Assembly: GCF_003001675.1 (NCBI RefSeq)
Contig: NZ_PVYW01000007.1
Coordinates: forward strand, 62,001 to 126,000
Length of the DNA: 64,000 nucleotides
Direction: 5' to 3'
DNA from: Cohnella sp. SGD-V74
GTDB lineage: Bacteria; Bacillota; Bacilli; Paenibacillales; Paenibacillaceae
Numbering within the stretch: position 1 is the first letter of the stretch; every line of letters starts with the position of its first letter. The notes under the pieces were generated by a model. That model did not search any database, was not told where the DNA came from, and saw only the letters and a program-made list of their open reading frames with translations. Shown here piece after piece: positions 8,683-15,563 of the stretch. The position numbers and the translations under genes are program-made.

Positions 8683-9110
8683 CGCATCCCGCAGGCGCGT
8701 CTGATAAGCCCGTCGCACGGGTCTATCACGCCCAGCGCCCCTTGGACGGGCCCAATAAGCCCGCCCAGCGTGCGTATCTCCCCTAGCGTCCCGTGAATCG
8801 GCTCAATAAGCCCGCCCAGCGTGCGTATCTCCCCCATCGCCCCGTGAATCGGCTCAATAAGCCCGCCCAGCGTGCGTATCACGCCCAGCGTCCCGTGAAT
8901 CGGCGCAATAAGCCCGCCCAGCGTGCGTATCTCCCCCATCGCCCCGCAGATCGACTCAATAAGCCCGCCCAGCGTGCGTATCTCCCCTAGCGTCCCTTGG
9001 ACCGGCGCAATAAGCCCGCGCCACGGGCATATCACACCCATCGTCCCCCGAACGCGCCGAATAAGCCCGCCCCACGAGCTAAGCTCACGGAGCGGGCTTG
9101 ATCCGTTTTA
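8652..9110. repeat. 51-bp tandem array, about 8-9 units
   Basis: Marker AATAAGCCCG starts at 8754, 8805, 8856, 8907, 8958, 9009 and 9060, each exactly 51 bp apart. Degenerate units in phase lie at 8703 and 8652. The unit also contains CCCAGCGTGCGTATC. The array fills the whole gap between two convergent genes and is bracketed by hairpins (8648-8680 and 9063-9099). Because 51 bp is 17 codons, open frames run through it on both strands; these look incidental. Confidence 0.92.
9063..9106 (-). terminator. Hairpin at the right end of the 51-bp array
   Basis: AAGCCCGC (9063-9070) pairs with GCGGGCTT (9092-9099), with a second pairing GAGCT/AGCTC inside the loop. It lies just past the stop of the minus-strand gene at 9118 and could end its transcript. 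Confidence 0.5.
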
Positions 9111-9117
9111 ACGCCTC

Positions 9118-9495
9118 CTACAAAGCGCCCGAATCCTGGACGATCCGCAGCGCTTCGTCGTAATCGTCCTCGTCCACGACCGCCGTGAGCAGAATGTCCC
9201 GGCCGTTCACCCGGTTGTCCGCGCCTCCCGAGCTGTATCCGCTCGCGCTTACGCTTGCGGCGGCCAGAATGCCGGCATCGGGAATGAAATTTCCCCCAAG
9301 CGTCAAATAACCCAGGCCAGGAAAATCCGCGGAAAGCGGATTTTCGATCTTATCCAGATGCTGCGCGCCTTCCCCCGGATACCCGTCAAAACGGTCGATC
9401 GAATGCTCGATCAGACGGAGCGACTTGAGCTTTTCCACCGCTTGCTGCGCTTCCCAGGGCGTTTTGAAATAAGCCATCAACGTTCTTTCGGACAC
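9118..9495 (-). CDS. Small hypothetical protein, YflT/GSP17M-like N-terminus
   Basis: The start is GTG 9495 behind GGAGG (7-base spacing). The 125-residue protein opens MSERTLMAYFKTPWEAQQAV EKLKS, a pattern like the N-terminus of YflT-type general stress proteins (beta strand, then helix with Ala/Val heptads). It ends with a second ferredoxin-like half (ILLTAVVDEDDYDEALRIVQ). The middle is Gly/Ser-rich. No catalytic motif or membrane segment was seen. The stress role is only suggested by the resemblance. Confidence 0.75.
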   Translation of the reverse strand: MSERTLMAYFKTPWEAQQAVEKLKSLRLIEHSIDRFDGYPGEGAQHLDKIENPLSADFPGLGYLTLGGNFIPDAGILAAASVSASGYSSGGADNRVNGRDILLTAVVDEDDYDEALRIVQDSGAL

Positions 9496-9648
9496 TTGCC
9501 ATCCTCCGTTTTCGCTAAGGTTAATTTTCCCTGTAGTATGGGGCGAACGGGCGCGGAACTATTCGGTTTCATCAACATCGATTCGACCCTCAAGCGGAAT
9601 CAGGTACAATAAAAGCAGTAACCTAAACACACACCGGGGGCGATCGAC

Positions 9649-9975
9649 ATGGAGACAAAAGGACAAACGAACGGCGGATATTACGCGGTGATTTTCACGA
9701 GCCGGCGTACGGAGGGAGACAACGGCTATGGCAAAATGGCTGACGAGATGGAGCGGCTCGCGTCCGCCCAACCCGGCTTCATCGGTGCGGACAGCGTTCG
9801 GGACGCTTCGGGGGCCGGCATTACAATCTCCTATTGGGAGAGCCTGGAGGCCATCGCCGATTGGAAGGGCAACGCGGCGCATCGGGTGGCGCAGGAACGC
9901 GGGAAGGCGGAGTGGTACGAGGGCTATGAGGTGAAAATTTGCAAAGTGGAGCGCGAGTACTCGTCCGGCGGATAA
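9649..9975 (+). CDS. Antibiotic biosynthesis monooxygenase (ABM) domain protein, YqjZ-like
   Basis: The 108-residue protein has the ABM dimeric alpha/beta-barrel pattern: YYAVIFTSRR, GYGKMADEMERLASAQPGFI, ISYWESLEAIADWKGNAAH, then YEVKICKVERE. The ISYW...W...H signature matches B. subtilis YqjZ-type proteins. Some ABM proteins are cofactor-free oxygenases or haem-degrading enzymes, but the substrate here is unknown. Its stop at 9975 lies 21 bases before the MarR gene, so the MarR, ABM and PNPOx genes probably form one oxidative or xenobiotic-response operon. Confidence 0.85.
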   Translation: METKGQTNGGYYAVIFTSRRTEGDNGYGKMADEMERLASAQPGFIGADSVRDASGAGITISYWESLEAIADWKGNAAHRVAQERGKAEWYEGYEVKICKVEREYSSGG

Positions 9976-9996
9976 GCGTCGGGAGGGTCATCCTCA

Positions 9997-10356
9997 GTGA
10001 AGCATCATCAGATCCACGACATCAATCCCGCGCAGGGCCGAATTCTATTCGCTCTCTGGCAGAACGACGACATTCCGATCCAGGAGCTGGCCAAGCGCAC
10101 GTCGCTCGGCAAATCCACCTTGACCCGCATGCTGGACAAGCTGGAGCAGACCGGTCATCTGCAGCGCGTGTACCCGAACGACGACCGGCGCAAAGTGCTG
10201 ATCCGGCTCACGGAACAGAACAAACGGATGAAGCTCAAGTACGAAGAGGTGTCCGAAGAGATGACGCAGGTGTACTACGAAGGGTTCGAGGAGCATGAGA
10301 TCGAGGCGTATCTGGACAGAATTTTCCGCAATCTGGCCAAGCGGGAGAACGAGTGA
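9997..10356 (+). CDS. MarR family regulator with short N-terminus
   Basis: The start is GTG 9997 with GGAGG about 10 bases upstream; an in-frame stop at 9973 excludes any longer form. The 119-residue protein contains the MarR winged helix (INPAQGRILFALW, IQELAKRTSLGKSTLTRMLD KLE, RVYPNDDRRKVLIRLTEQ) and the C-terminal dimer helices. The first ~25-30 residues of the usual ~145-residue family, including most of dimer helix 1, are absent. It probably controls its own operon. Either it is a naturally short form or the 5' end was lost. Confidence 0.87.
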   Translation: MKHHQIHDINPAQGRILFALWQNDDIPIQELAKRTSLGKSTLTRMLDKLEQTGHLQRVYPNDDRRKVLIRLTEQNKRMKLKYEEVSEEMTQVYYEGFEEHEIEAYLDRIFRNLAKRENE

Positions 10357-10372
10357 GGAGGAGTCGGCGCGA

Positions 10373-10864
10373 ATGAATCCGGCAAGCTTACGCCAAGCGG
10401 GAGCCGAAGCGGCGAAGAGGTTGGTCGAAGAAGGGCTTAAGCCGCTCGGAGAGAAGGAAGCCGTCGAGAAGTCGCTGGCGCTGCTCGCCCGCTCGGAGGT
10501 CGTCATGGTCGGGTCCAACGACGGCAGCGGTTACCCGAATATGAAGGCGATGTTCAAGATCGAGTCCGAAGGGCTGTCCACGATCTGGTTCAGCACGAAT
10601 ACGTCGTCCCGGCGCGTCGCCCAGTTCAAGAAAGATCCGAAGGCTTCCGTCTACGTGTTCGATCCGGCTTCTTTCTCGGGATTGCTGCTGGTAGGCGAGA
10701 TGGAGATTATGCAGGATCGCGCAACCAAAAGGCGGTTCTGGCAGGAGGGCTGGGAAGCCTACTATCCGCTGGGGGTGACGGACGAGGATTACTGCGTGCC
10801 GAGGTTTACGGCGAAGCGGGGCAATTTCTATCAAGGGTTGCAAAATAGCGATTTCGAGCTTTAG
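10373..10864 (+). CDS. Pyridoxamine 5'-phosphate oxidase-fold flavin protein (general stress protein 26-like)
   Basis: ATG 10373 follows GAGGAG. The 163-residue protein has a helical N-terminus of about 45 residues and then a split-barrel flavin-binding fold: VVMVGSNDGSGYPNMKAM, IWFSTNTSSRRVAQFKKDPK, ASVYVFDPASFSGLLLVGEM. This is the general-stress subgroup of PNPOx-like proteins, which bind FMN or F420-like cofactors; the reaction is not predictable. Its stop codon TAG is made of the TA target and the first G of a MITE-like element, so the C-terminus may have been changed by insertion. Confidence 0.87.
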   Translation: MNPASLRQAGAEAAKRLVEEGLKPLGEKEAVEKSLALLARSEVVMVGSNDGSGYPNMKAMFKIESEGLSTIWFSTNTSSRRVAQFKKDPKASVYVFDPASFSGLLLVGEMEIMQDRATKRRFWQEGWEAYYPLGVTDEDYCVPRFTAKRGNFYQGLQNSDFEL

Positions 10865-11013
10865 GGCGTGTAAGCAAACCCGCTCAGGGGCATCTATCAC
10901 CGCCTGCTGCGTCACTTTTGCTTGACGTACCCCCGGTACGCCTTCACAAAAGTTCCTTGCATGGAACGAAAATTCGGCAACATCTGCTATCTTCGGAGGT
11001 TGCATACACGCCC
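10864..11013. mobile_element. MITE-like element, 150 bp, flanked by TA
   Basis: The left end GGGCGTGTAAGCAA and the right end (read on the opposite strand) GGGCGTGTATGCAA match at 13 of 14 positions. Each is bordered outside by TA (10862-10863 and 11014-11015), as expected for a Tc1/mariner or IS630-type target duplication. Inside are nested palindromes: ACTTTTG/CAAAAGT enclosing GTACC/GGTAC, and GTTCC/GGAAC. No reading frame is convincing. No transposase is encoded, so it would be non-autonomous. Confidence 0.65.
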
Positions 11014-11055
11014 TAGGGAGTCTACTATTCATGGAAAAAAAGGAGCGAGCGATAC

Positions 11056-12093
11056 ATGGCAGGTTGGACGCGTAATCCGGTGGATGAGGACGGGAACTTC
11101 GACTTTGGCGATTCGGGAGCCCGGCCGGGACAATTTCTCGGCACACGGGCGTTGTACATGGACAAGGCGGGGGCGGCCGTATGGTTGCGCGACGAAATTC
11201 CGTTCTCCAGCTACCGCGTGGAAGCGGAGGCAGCGATTCCCGAGTCCGTCGGCTTTGTCGGCATCGCCTTCGCGGCCAAGGATGAGGACAATTACGAGCT
11301 CATCTATCTGGCCCCTGTCGAAATCCAGTACGATCCGGTCATGAACGGGTCGATGACGTGGCAAATCTATAACGGTCCCCGCTATCAGAAGCCGCTGCCG
11401 GATACGACGGGAAGCTGGACGAAGCTGATCGTCGACGTCCATCCGGAAGTCGCGCTCGTCTATCTCGGGGATGATCCATCCCCGCAATTAATTGTATCCA
11501 ACCTGCAGCATAAGGGAGAAGGCAGACAGGGGGCGATCGGTCTGTGGAACTTCCTGCCCGCGTACGTTGGCCGAATCTCCGTAACGGAGATCGAGCCCAC
11601 AGCGATCAAAGCCCGCGGGACGAATCTGCGCGAGCTTGTCAAGGAAGGCTTCGTGACCGAGTGGCTCGTGTCCGAGCCGTATCCGGAGAATACGGCTCCG
11701 GAGCAGGCGTCGGGCTGGAGAACCGTGGCGGTCGAGGAGAACGGAACGCTGAACCTCAATCGGCAGTATACGGCCCGCCCCGGTCTGGCCGTTACGGCGG
11801 AGGCGGTCGTTAACGTTGCCGAGGAAGGGGAGTTCCCGATCGACTTCGGGTTCAGCGACCATCTCAAGCTCTGGATCAACGGTGAGCCGGTATACGAGGG
11901 AAGCTGGAGGTGGCAGCCGCCCGCCAGCGACGGCAGGATCACCGCTGATCTCGTGACGCTCCCCATCCGCTGGCATGCGGGAGAGAATCGGATTCGCGCT
12001 GAACTGACCTGCGCCGAAACGTTCGGATGGGGACTGTGCGCGGCTATTCGAACGAATCGATCACGTCCAGCAGAAGCACAAGCTCTTCGTTAA
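11056..12093 (+). CDS. Cytoplasmic jelly-roll (concanavalin/DUF1080-like) protein
   Basis: ATG 11056 follows AAAGGAG. The 345-residue protein has no signal peptide. Residues ~1-180 look like a LamG/DUF1080 sandwich (FSSYRVEAEAAIPESVGFVG, DNYELIYLAPVEIQYDP, GRQGAIGLWNFLPAYVGRIS). Residues ~190-345 form a second beta-rich domain (WLVSEPYPEN, FGFSDHLKLWINGEPVYEGS). Such folds bind or act on carbohydrates, but catalytic residues cannot be assigned. The last 50 bases overlap the 3' end of the convergent EAL gene. Confidence 0.75.
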   Translation: MAGWTRNPVDEDGNFDFGDSGARPGQFLGTRALYMDKAGAAVWLRDEIPFSSYRVEAEAAIPESVGFVGIAFAAKDEDNYELIYLAPVEIQYDPVMNGSMTWQIYNGPRYQKPLPDTTGSWTKLIVDVHPEVALVYLGDDPSPQLIVSNLQHKGEGRQGAIGLWNFLPAYVGRISVTEIEPTAIKARGTNLRELVKEGFVTEWLVSEPYPENTAPEQASGWRTVAVEENGTLNLNRQYTARPGLAVTAEAVVNVAEEGEFPIDFGFSDHLKLWINGEPVYEGSWRWQPPASDGRITADLVTLPIRWHAGENRIRAELTCAETFGWGLCAAIRTNRSRPAEAQALR

Positions 12094-13294
12094 TCGGGAT
12101 CGAGACGGTTCGAATCCACAAGTGCGTGTCCAGATCGGCGTATTTGCCCGATATTTTGGCTTCCGTCTCCGTCGAGGCGTCGTGGGACAGATGGGGGATG
12201 AAGTACGGCCTCCAGCTCCAATCGGCGAAGCGGTATTCGAGATTCGTTTTCCAGCCTTCCGCATCGCTGCGGGAATGGTTGGCGGACAATTGGATTCCCG
12301 TCGTCCGGCACAGATAGACGCGCATGCAGGAGTCGTCCAAGCGCGGCAGCAGCAGGCGGATCGCCTCGTCGGCGAGCTCCGCCTCTTCGCCGTCGTTCGG
12401 GGAGCGACGTTCCAGCAGCTCCCGAATGCCGGACTCCCGCACGCGCTCGACCAGCCTGTTGCCGATCCCCTCCCAGAGCAGCCGGGTTTCCTTCATCAGA
12501 AGCTTGTGGGCGCTTAGCTCCGCTTCGATCAGCGAAGTGAAGGCGTGCCGGTCCTGGTAATCCGTCTGCGCTTGCGAGAACAGATAACCTTGGACGTATC
12601 TTGCTCCGGCCTGGATCGCCCTTTTCAAATCCTGGCTTGTCTCCACGCCTTCCAGCAGCAGGGATGCCCCGATCTGTTCCGCCAGGTTGGAGAACGACCG
12701 AAGCACGCCGAGATATCCGCTGTGGGTGGCGCTCTTTTTCATCAATAAAATATCGACCTTAAGCAGATTGGGCCGGATTCTGGCAATGCGGTCGAAATTG
12801 CTGAACCCCGTTCCTATGTCGTCTATGGCAATCTGGCAGCCTGCCTGCCGGTAGAGATCGACGATCTGCGTCAGCTCGGACATGGAATCTCCGAATTCGT
12901 CCTCCGTGATTTCGATGCACACTTTGCGGGGGTCAACTCCGTACTTTTGAATCAGCTGGAGCGTGTGCAGTTCTCCCGTGTTTTTGTAGTGCCGGTAGAT
13001 CCACGAAGGCTTCAGATTGACGAACAGCAGGGGAGGGTCCGCTTCCTTGCTTAGTTTGGCTATCGCCTGCTCGCGAAGAATGCGGTCGATTCGAACATGC
13101 TCCTCCACAGGGACGTTATTGTCCGTGAAGAAGGGACCGAGGCTGCGCACCGCGCCGTCGATCCGTTCTCTTCCCAATGCTTCGTAGCCGATGATCGCAC
13201 GAGTTTCCATGGCGACGATAGGCTGATAATAGGCCAGTAGTTGTCCTTGCGGATAGTGCCGGGAGATGACGTCGCAGTCTGTTTGGTTGCTCAT
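12044..13294 (-). CDS. EAL-domain protein with C-terminal sensor domain (YkuI-like)
   Basis: The 416-residue protein has an EAL domain (residues ~15-255): the signature Glu in YEALGRER, LFVNLKP, CIEITEDEF, DDIGTGFSN, LLEGVET and QGYLFS. These metal- and c-di-GMP-binding positions are largely kept, so phosphodiesterase activity is plausible. The C-terminal ~150 residues are a PAS-like region as in B. subtilis YkuI, which has a similar length and order. It would lower or sense cytoplasmic c-di-GMP. No GGDEF domain is present. The stop overlaps the convergent gene by 50 bases. Confidence 0.9.
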   Translation of the reverse strand: MSNQTDCDVISRHYPQGQLLAYYQPIVAMETRAIIGYEALGRERIDGAVRSLGPFFTDNNVPVEEHVRIDRILREQAIAKLSKEADPPLLFVNLKPSWIYRHYKNTGELHTLQLIQKYGVDPRKVCIEITEDEFGDSMSELTQIVDLYRQAGCQIAIDDIGTGFSNFDRIARIRPNLLKVDILLMKKSATHSGYLGVLRSFSNLAEQIGASLLLEGVETSQDLKRAIQAGARYVQGYLFSQAQTDYQDRHAFTSLIEAELSAHKLLMKETRLLWEGIGNRLVERVRESGIRELLERRSPNDGEEAELADEAIRLLLPRLDDSCMRVYLCRTTGIQLSANHSRSDAEGWKTNLEYRFADWSWRPYFIPHLSHDASTETEAKISGKYADLDTHLWIRTVSIPINEELVLLLDVIDSFE

Positions 13295-13399
13295 AGAGGC
13301 CCTTTCCGATCATGATGTTATATAAGGTGACATCTAGTTCTGATTGTATAGAAGCCGAAGCGATCCTACAAGTAGTAAAATACTCAACCCGCATCGGTG

Positions 13400-13430
13400 T
13401 TGACTTCTATGTTCTGAGTGTGTATATATT
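13400..13430 (+). promoter_or_regulatory. Promoter of the GntR-ABC operon
   Basis: TTGACT (13400-13405), a 17-base spacer and TATATA (13423-13428) give a good sigma-A promoter about 40 bases upstream of the regulator start. Confidence 0.7.
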
Positions 13431-13440
13431 ATATATACAC
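13420..13440. promoter_or_regulatory. Perfect 21-bp palindromic operator for the GntR regulator
   Basis: Two 10-base arms (GTGTATATAT and ATATATACAC) flank a single T. The palindrome covers the -10 box, so a bound dimer would block RNA polymerase. YtrA-type GntR proteins are known to autoregulate through such sites; assignment to the adjacent gene is inference. Confidence 0.7.
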
Positions 13441-13465
13441 TAAATACAATGGAACGAGGAAATTC

Positions 13466-13852
13466 ATGAACATCCAAATTTCCAACGCGTCCGGGGAGCC
13501 GATTTATTCGCAGATCGTCGGACGCGTTCGCGGCGCGATTCTGAGCGGCGAGCTCGCTCCGGGAACGATGCTGCCTTCTATTCGCCAATTGGCCAAGGAT
13601 TTGCAGATCAGCGTGATTACGACGAAGAGGGCGTACGAGGAACTGGAGAAGGAAGGCTTGATAGACTCCGTAGTCGGCAAAGGTTCTTTCGTCTCGGGAG
13701 CGAACGAAGCTTTTATCCGGGAACAGAGGCTGAGGGCGATGGAGACCAAGCTGCTGGAAGCCGTTAAGGAGGGCAAGTCGCTCGGGCTTAGTCTGGAGGA
13801 AATCATCGGACATGTTCGACTGCTGGATCAGGAAGGAGAGTCGGAAGGATGA
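13466..13852 (+). CDS. GntR family regulator, YtrA subfamily
   Basis: The start is ATG 13466 with GAGGA 7 bases upstream; an in-frame ATG at 13418 lies inside the operator and is rejected. The 128-residue protein has the GntR winged HTH at residues ~10-75 (PIYSQIVGRVRGAILSGELA PG, MLPSIRQLAKDLQISVITTK RAYEELE, VVGKGSFV). It has the short helical C-terminus of the YtrA subfamily and no effector domain. It probably represses its operon. Its stop overlaps the ATPase start (ATGA), implying translational coupling. Confidence 0.92.
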   Translation: MNIQISNASGEPIYSQIVGRVRGAILSGELAPGTMLPSIRQLAKDLQISVITTKRAYEELEKEGLIDSVVGKGSFVSGANEAFIREQRLRAMETKLLEAVKEGKSLGLSLEEIIGHVRLLDQEGESEG

Positions 13853-14727
13853 ATGCGATCGAAGTTCGCGGGCTTGCGAAGAAGCACGGTTCCTTTACGC
13901 TCGGAACGTTGGACTTGAACGTTCGCCAAGGATACGTAACCGGGCTTGTCGGTCCGAACGGAGCGGGGAAGAGTACGTTGATCAAGCTGCTCATGGGCTT
14001 AACGGTAGCCCGAGCCGGGGAGATACGGATTTTCGGCGAGAAAATGCCCGAGCAAGAAGCGGGAATCAAAGCGCGAATCGGTTTCGTATCCGAGGAGAAC
14101 ACCCTGTACGAGCATCTGTCCATCGACGCGATGAGAAGCATCTATGCTCCATTCTATAGGCGATGGGACGAGCAAACGTTTCGCGAGTGCCTGCATCGGT
14201 TCGAACTCTCTCCCCGCAGCCGGATTCGCTCGTTGTCCAAAGGCATGAAAATGAAGCTGTCGCTCGCATTCGCCCTCTCCGGCGGAGCGGAGCTGCTCAT
14301 TATGGACGAACCGACGGCGGGGTTGGACCCCGTCTTTCGGAGAGAAATGCTGGATATTCTCTCCGGTCTGATGCTGGACGAGAACAGAACGATTCTGTTT
14401 TCCACCCACATTACGACCGACCTCGACCGGATCGCCGACTACATTGTGTTTCTCGATCAAGGACATCTTGTTTTCGACAGCTCCAAAGAAGATCTATTCG
14501 ACCGATATGCCCTGATCAAGGGGGATAAGGAATGGTTGGATCGCGATGTCCGCCAAGCGTTCGTAAGCATTAGGGAAACCGGGGCGGGATTCGAAGGTCT
14601 GGTACGCGATCGCGGCGAAGCGCTCCGAATGTTCGGAGAAGACGCGATTATCGAAACGCCGACATTGGAGGACATTATGTATTTTACCGTTAGGGGTGAA
14701 CGGCATCGTGCTGAATCTCGTTCGTAA
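13849..14727 (+). CDS. ABC transporter ATP-binding protein (YtrB type)
   Basis: The 292-residue protein has Walker A GPNGAGKST (residues 35-43), signature LSKGM (129-133), Walker B LLIMDE (149-154) and an STH switch. The signature LSKGM in place of LSGGQ is usual in the YtrB group. The last ~80 residues extend beyond the core ATPase. It energises the membrane protein encoded next. The setting behind a YtrA-type regulator suggests an envelope-stress or drug-responsive transporter, as for the B. subtilis ytr operon; that role is inference. Confidence 0.92.
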   Translation: MNAIEVRGLAKKHGSFTLGTLDLNVRQGYVTGLVGPNGAGKSTLIKLLMGLTVARAGEIRIFGEKMPEQEAGIKARIGFVSEENTLYEHLSIDAMRSIYAPFYRRWDEQTFRECLHRFELSPRSRIRSLSKGMKMKLSLAFALSGGAELLIMDEPTAGLDPVFRREMLDILSGLMLDENRTILFSTHITTDLDRIADYIVFLDQGHLVFDSSKEDLFDRYALIKGDKEWLDRDVRQAFVSIRETGAGFEGLVRDRGEALRMFGEDAIIETPTLEDIMYFTVRGERHRAESRS

Positions 14728-15352
14728 AGATCTGCTCGTGCTGCGGTGGTACTATCTGTTCGTCGCGTTATATGCGCTGCTTTTCGGGTTAATCATTACC
14801 AAGGGGACGTTTATGCTGTTGGGCGCTCTTCCGGCCGTCATGATGCTCGTTATAGGATCGGGTCTGGAACTGAAGAACCGCAGCTTGGTCTTCATAGGCA
14901 GCTTGCCCGTTACCCGCGGGCAGATCGTAAGAGCTCGCTATGCGACTGCCCTGGTCTTTACCGCTGCAGGGATTGCCGTTACGGTGATCATGAATTTGAT
15001 CAATCGTTACGCGCTCGGAAGAGAGCATGGTTTCTCGGGGCTTATGATCGCTTTCATCATCGGAATCGTTCTCTTCTTCTCGGCAATCTATTTGCCCGCC
15101 TATTATTGGCTTGGGTCCAAAGGGGAACACGTGGCGCTGGGGGCGGCGCTGGCGCTAATCGTATTGGCGGCATTCGTGATGTCTGGGTTGCTGGGCGGCA
15201 TATACGGAAGCGGGTACGAGCTGGGAGCAAGATTAAGCGCGTGGCCGCCGGTCGCATTGGGAGGTCTGGTCGTCGCCGCATCCGCTCTGCTGTTCGTTCT
15301 GTCGGGCTGCATCTCTTATCGTATCGTTCGAAGCAAAGATTTGGGGACATAA
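14708..15352 (+). CDS. ABC-2 type membrane permease
   Basis: The start is set at GTG 14708 (MLNLVRKDLLVLRWYYLF) because AGGGG lies about 11 bases upstream; GTG 14696 would have almost no spacing. The ~214-residue protein has six predicted membrane helices and the (N/D)L-K-D-L opening of ABC-2 permeases. Its 5' end overlaps the ATPase gene by about 20 bases. It forms the membrane part of the transporter; the substrate is unknown. Confidence 0.85.
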   Translation: MLNLVRKDLLVLRWYYLFVALYALLFGLIITKGTFMLLGALPAVMMLVIGSGLELKNRSLVFIGSLPVTRGQIVRARYATALVFTAAGIAVTVIMNLINRYALGREHGFSGLMIAFIIGIVLFFSAIYLPAYYWLGSKGEHVALGAALALIVLAAFVMSGLLGGIYGSGYELGARLSAWPPVALGGLVVAASALLFVLSGCISYRIVRSKDLGT

Positions 15353-15356
15353 AGAG

Positions 15357-15400
15357 CAGGCCCGCGGCGAAGTCGACTTCCGGCGGGCCTGTCTATTTTT
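15357..15400 (+). terminator. Terminator of the GntR-ABC operon
   Basis: CAGGCCCGC pairs with GCGGGCCTG, with the inner pairing GAAGTC/GACTTC, followed by TCTATTTTT. Confidence 0.88.
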
Positions 15401-15563
15401 CATGAAGAACCATAGTAACTTTCTGACGCTTTCGACGTCTATAGATTAGCTGAAGATTTGCTGAAACTTTCGCCGTCGTTCGAGCGTCAAATTACCAAGA
15501 TCATGAAACGCGAACGCGGAAAAGAGAATAAAACTCATTTTTCGCCCAGAGAGGATGAATCCA

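Noticed and set aside
8622..9041. 139-codon minus-strand frame made of 17-residue repeats
   Set aside because: The frame exists because the DNA repeat is 51 bp; it overlaps the regulator gene and lacks any recognisable domain. Kept only as a question in the findings, not as a gene.
15401..15563. Riboswitch upstream of the repeat protein
   Set aside because: Inverted pieces (TGACGCT/AGCGTCA) are present, but no known riboswitch consensus or terminator/antiterminator pair could be traced.
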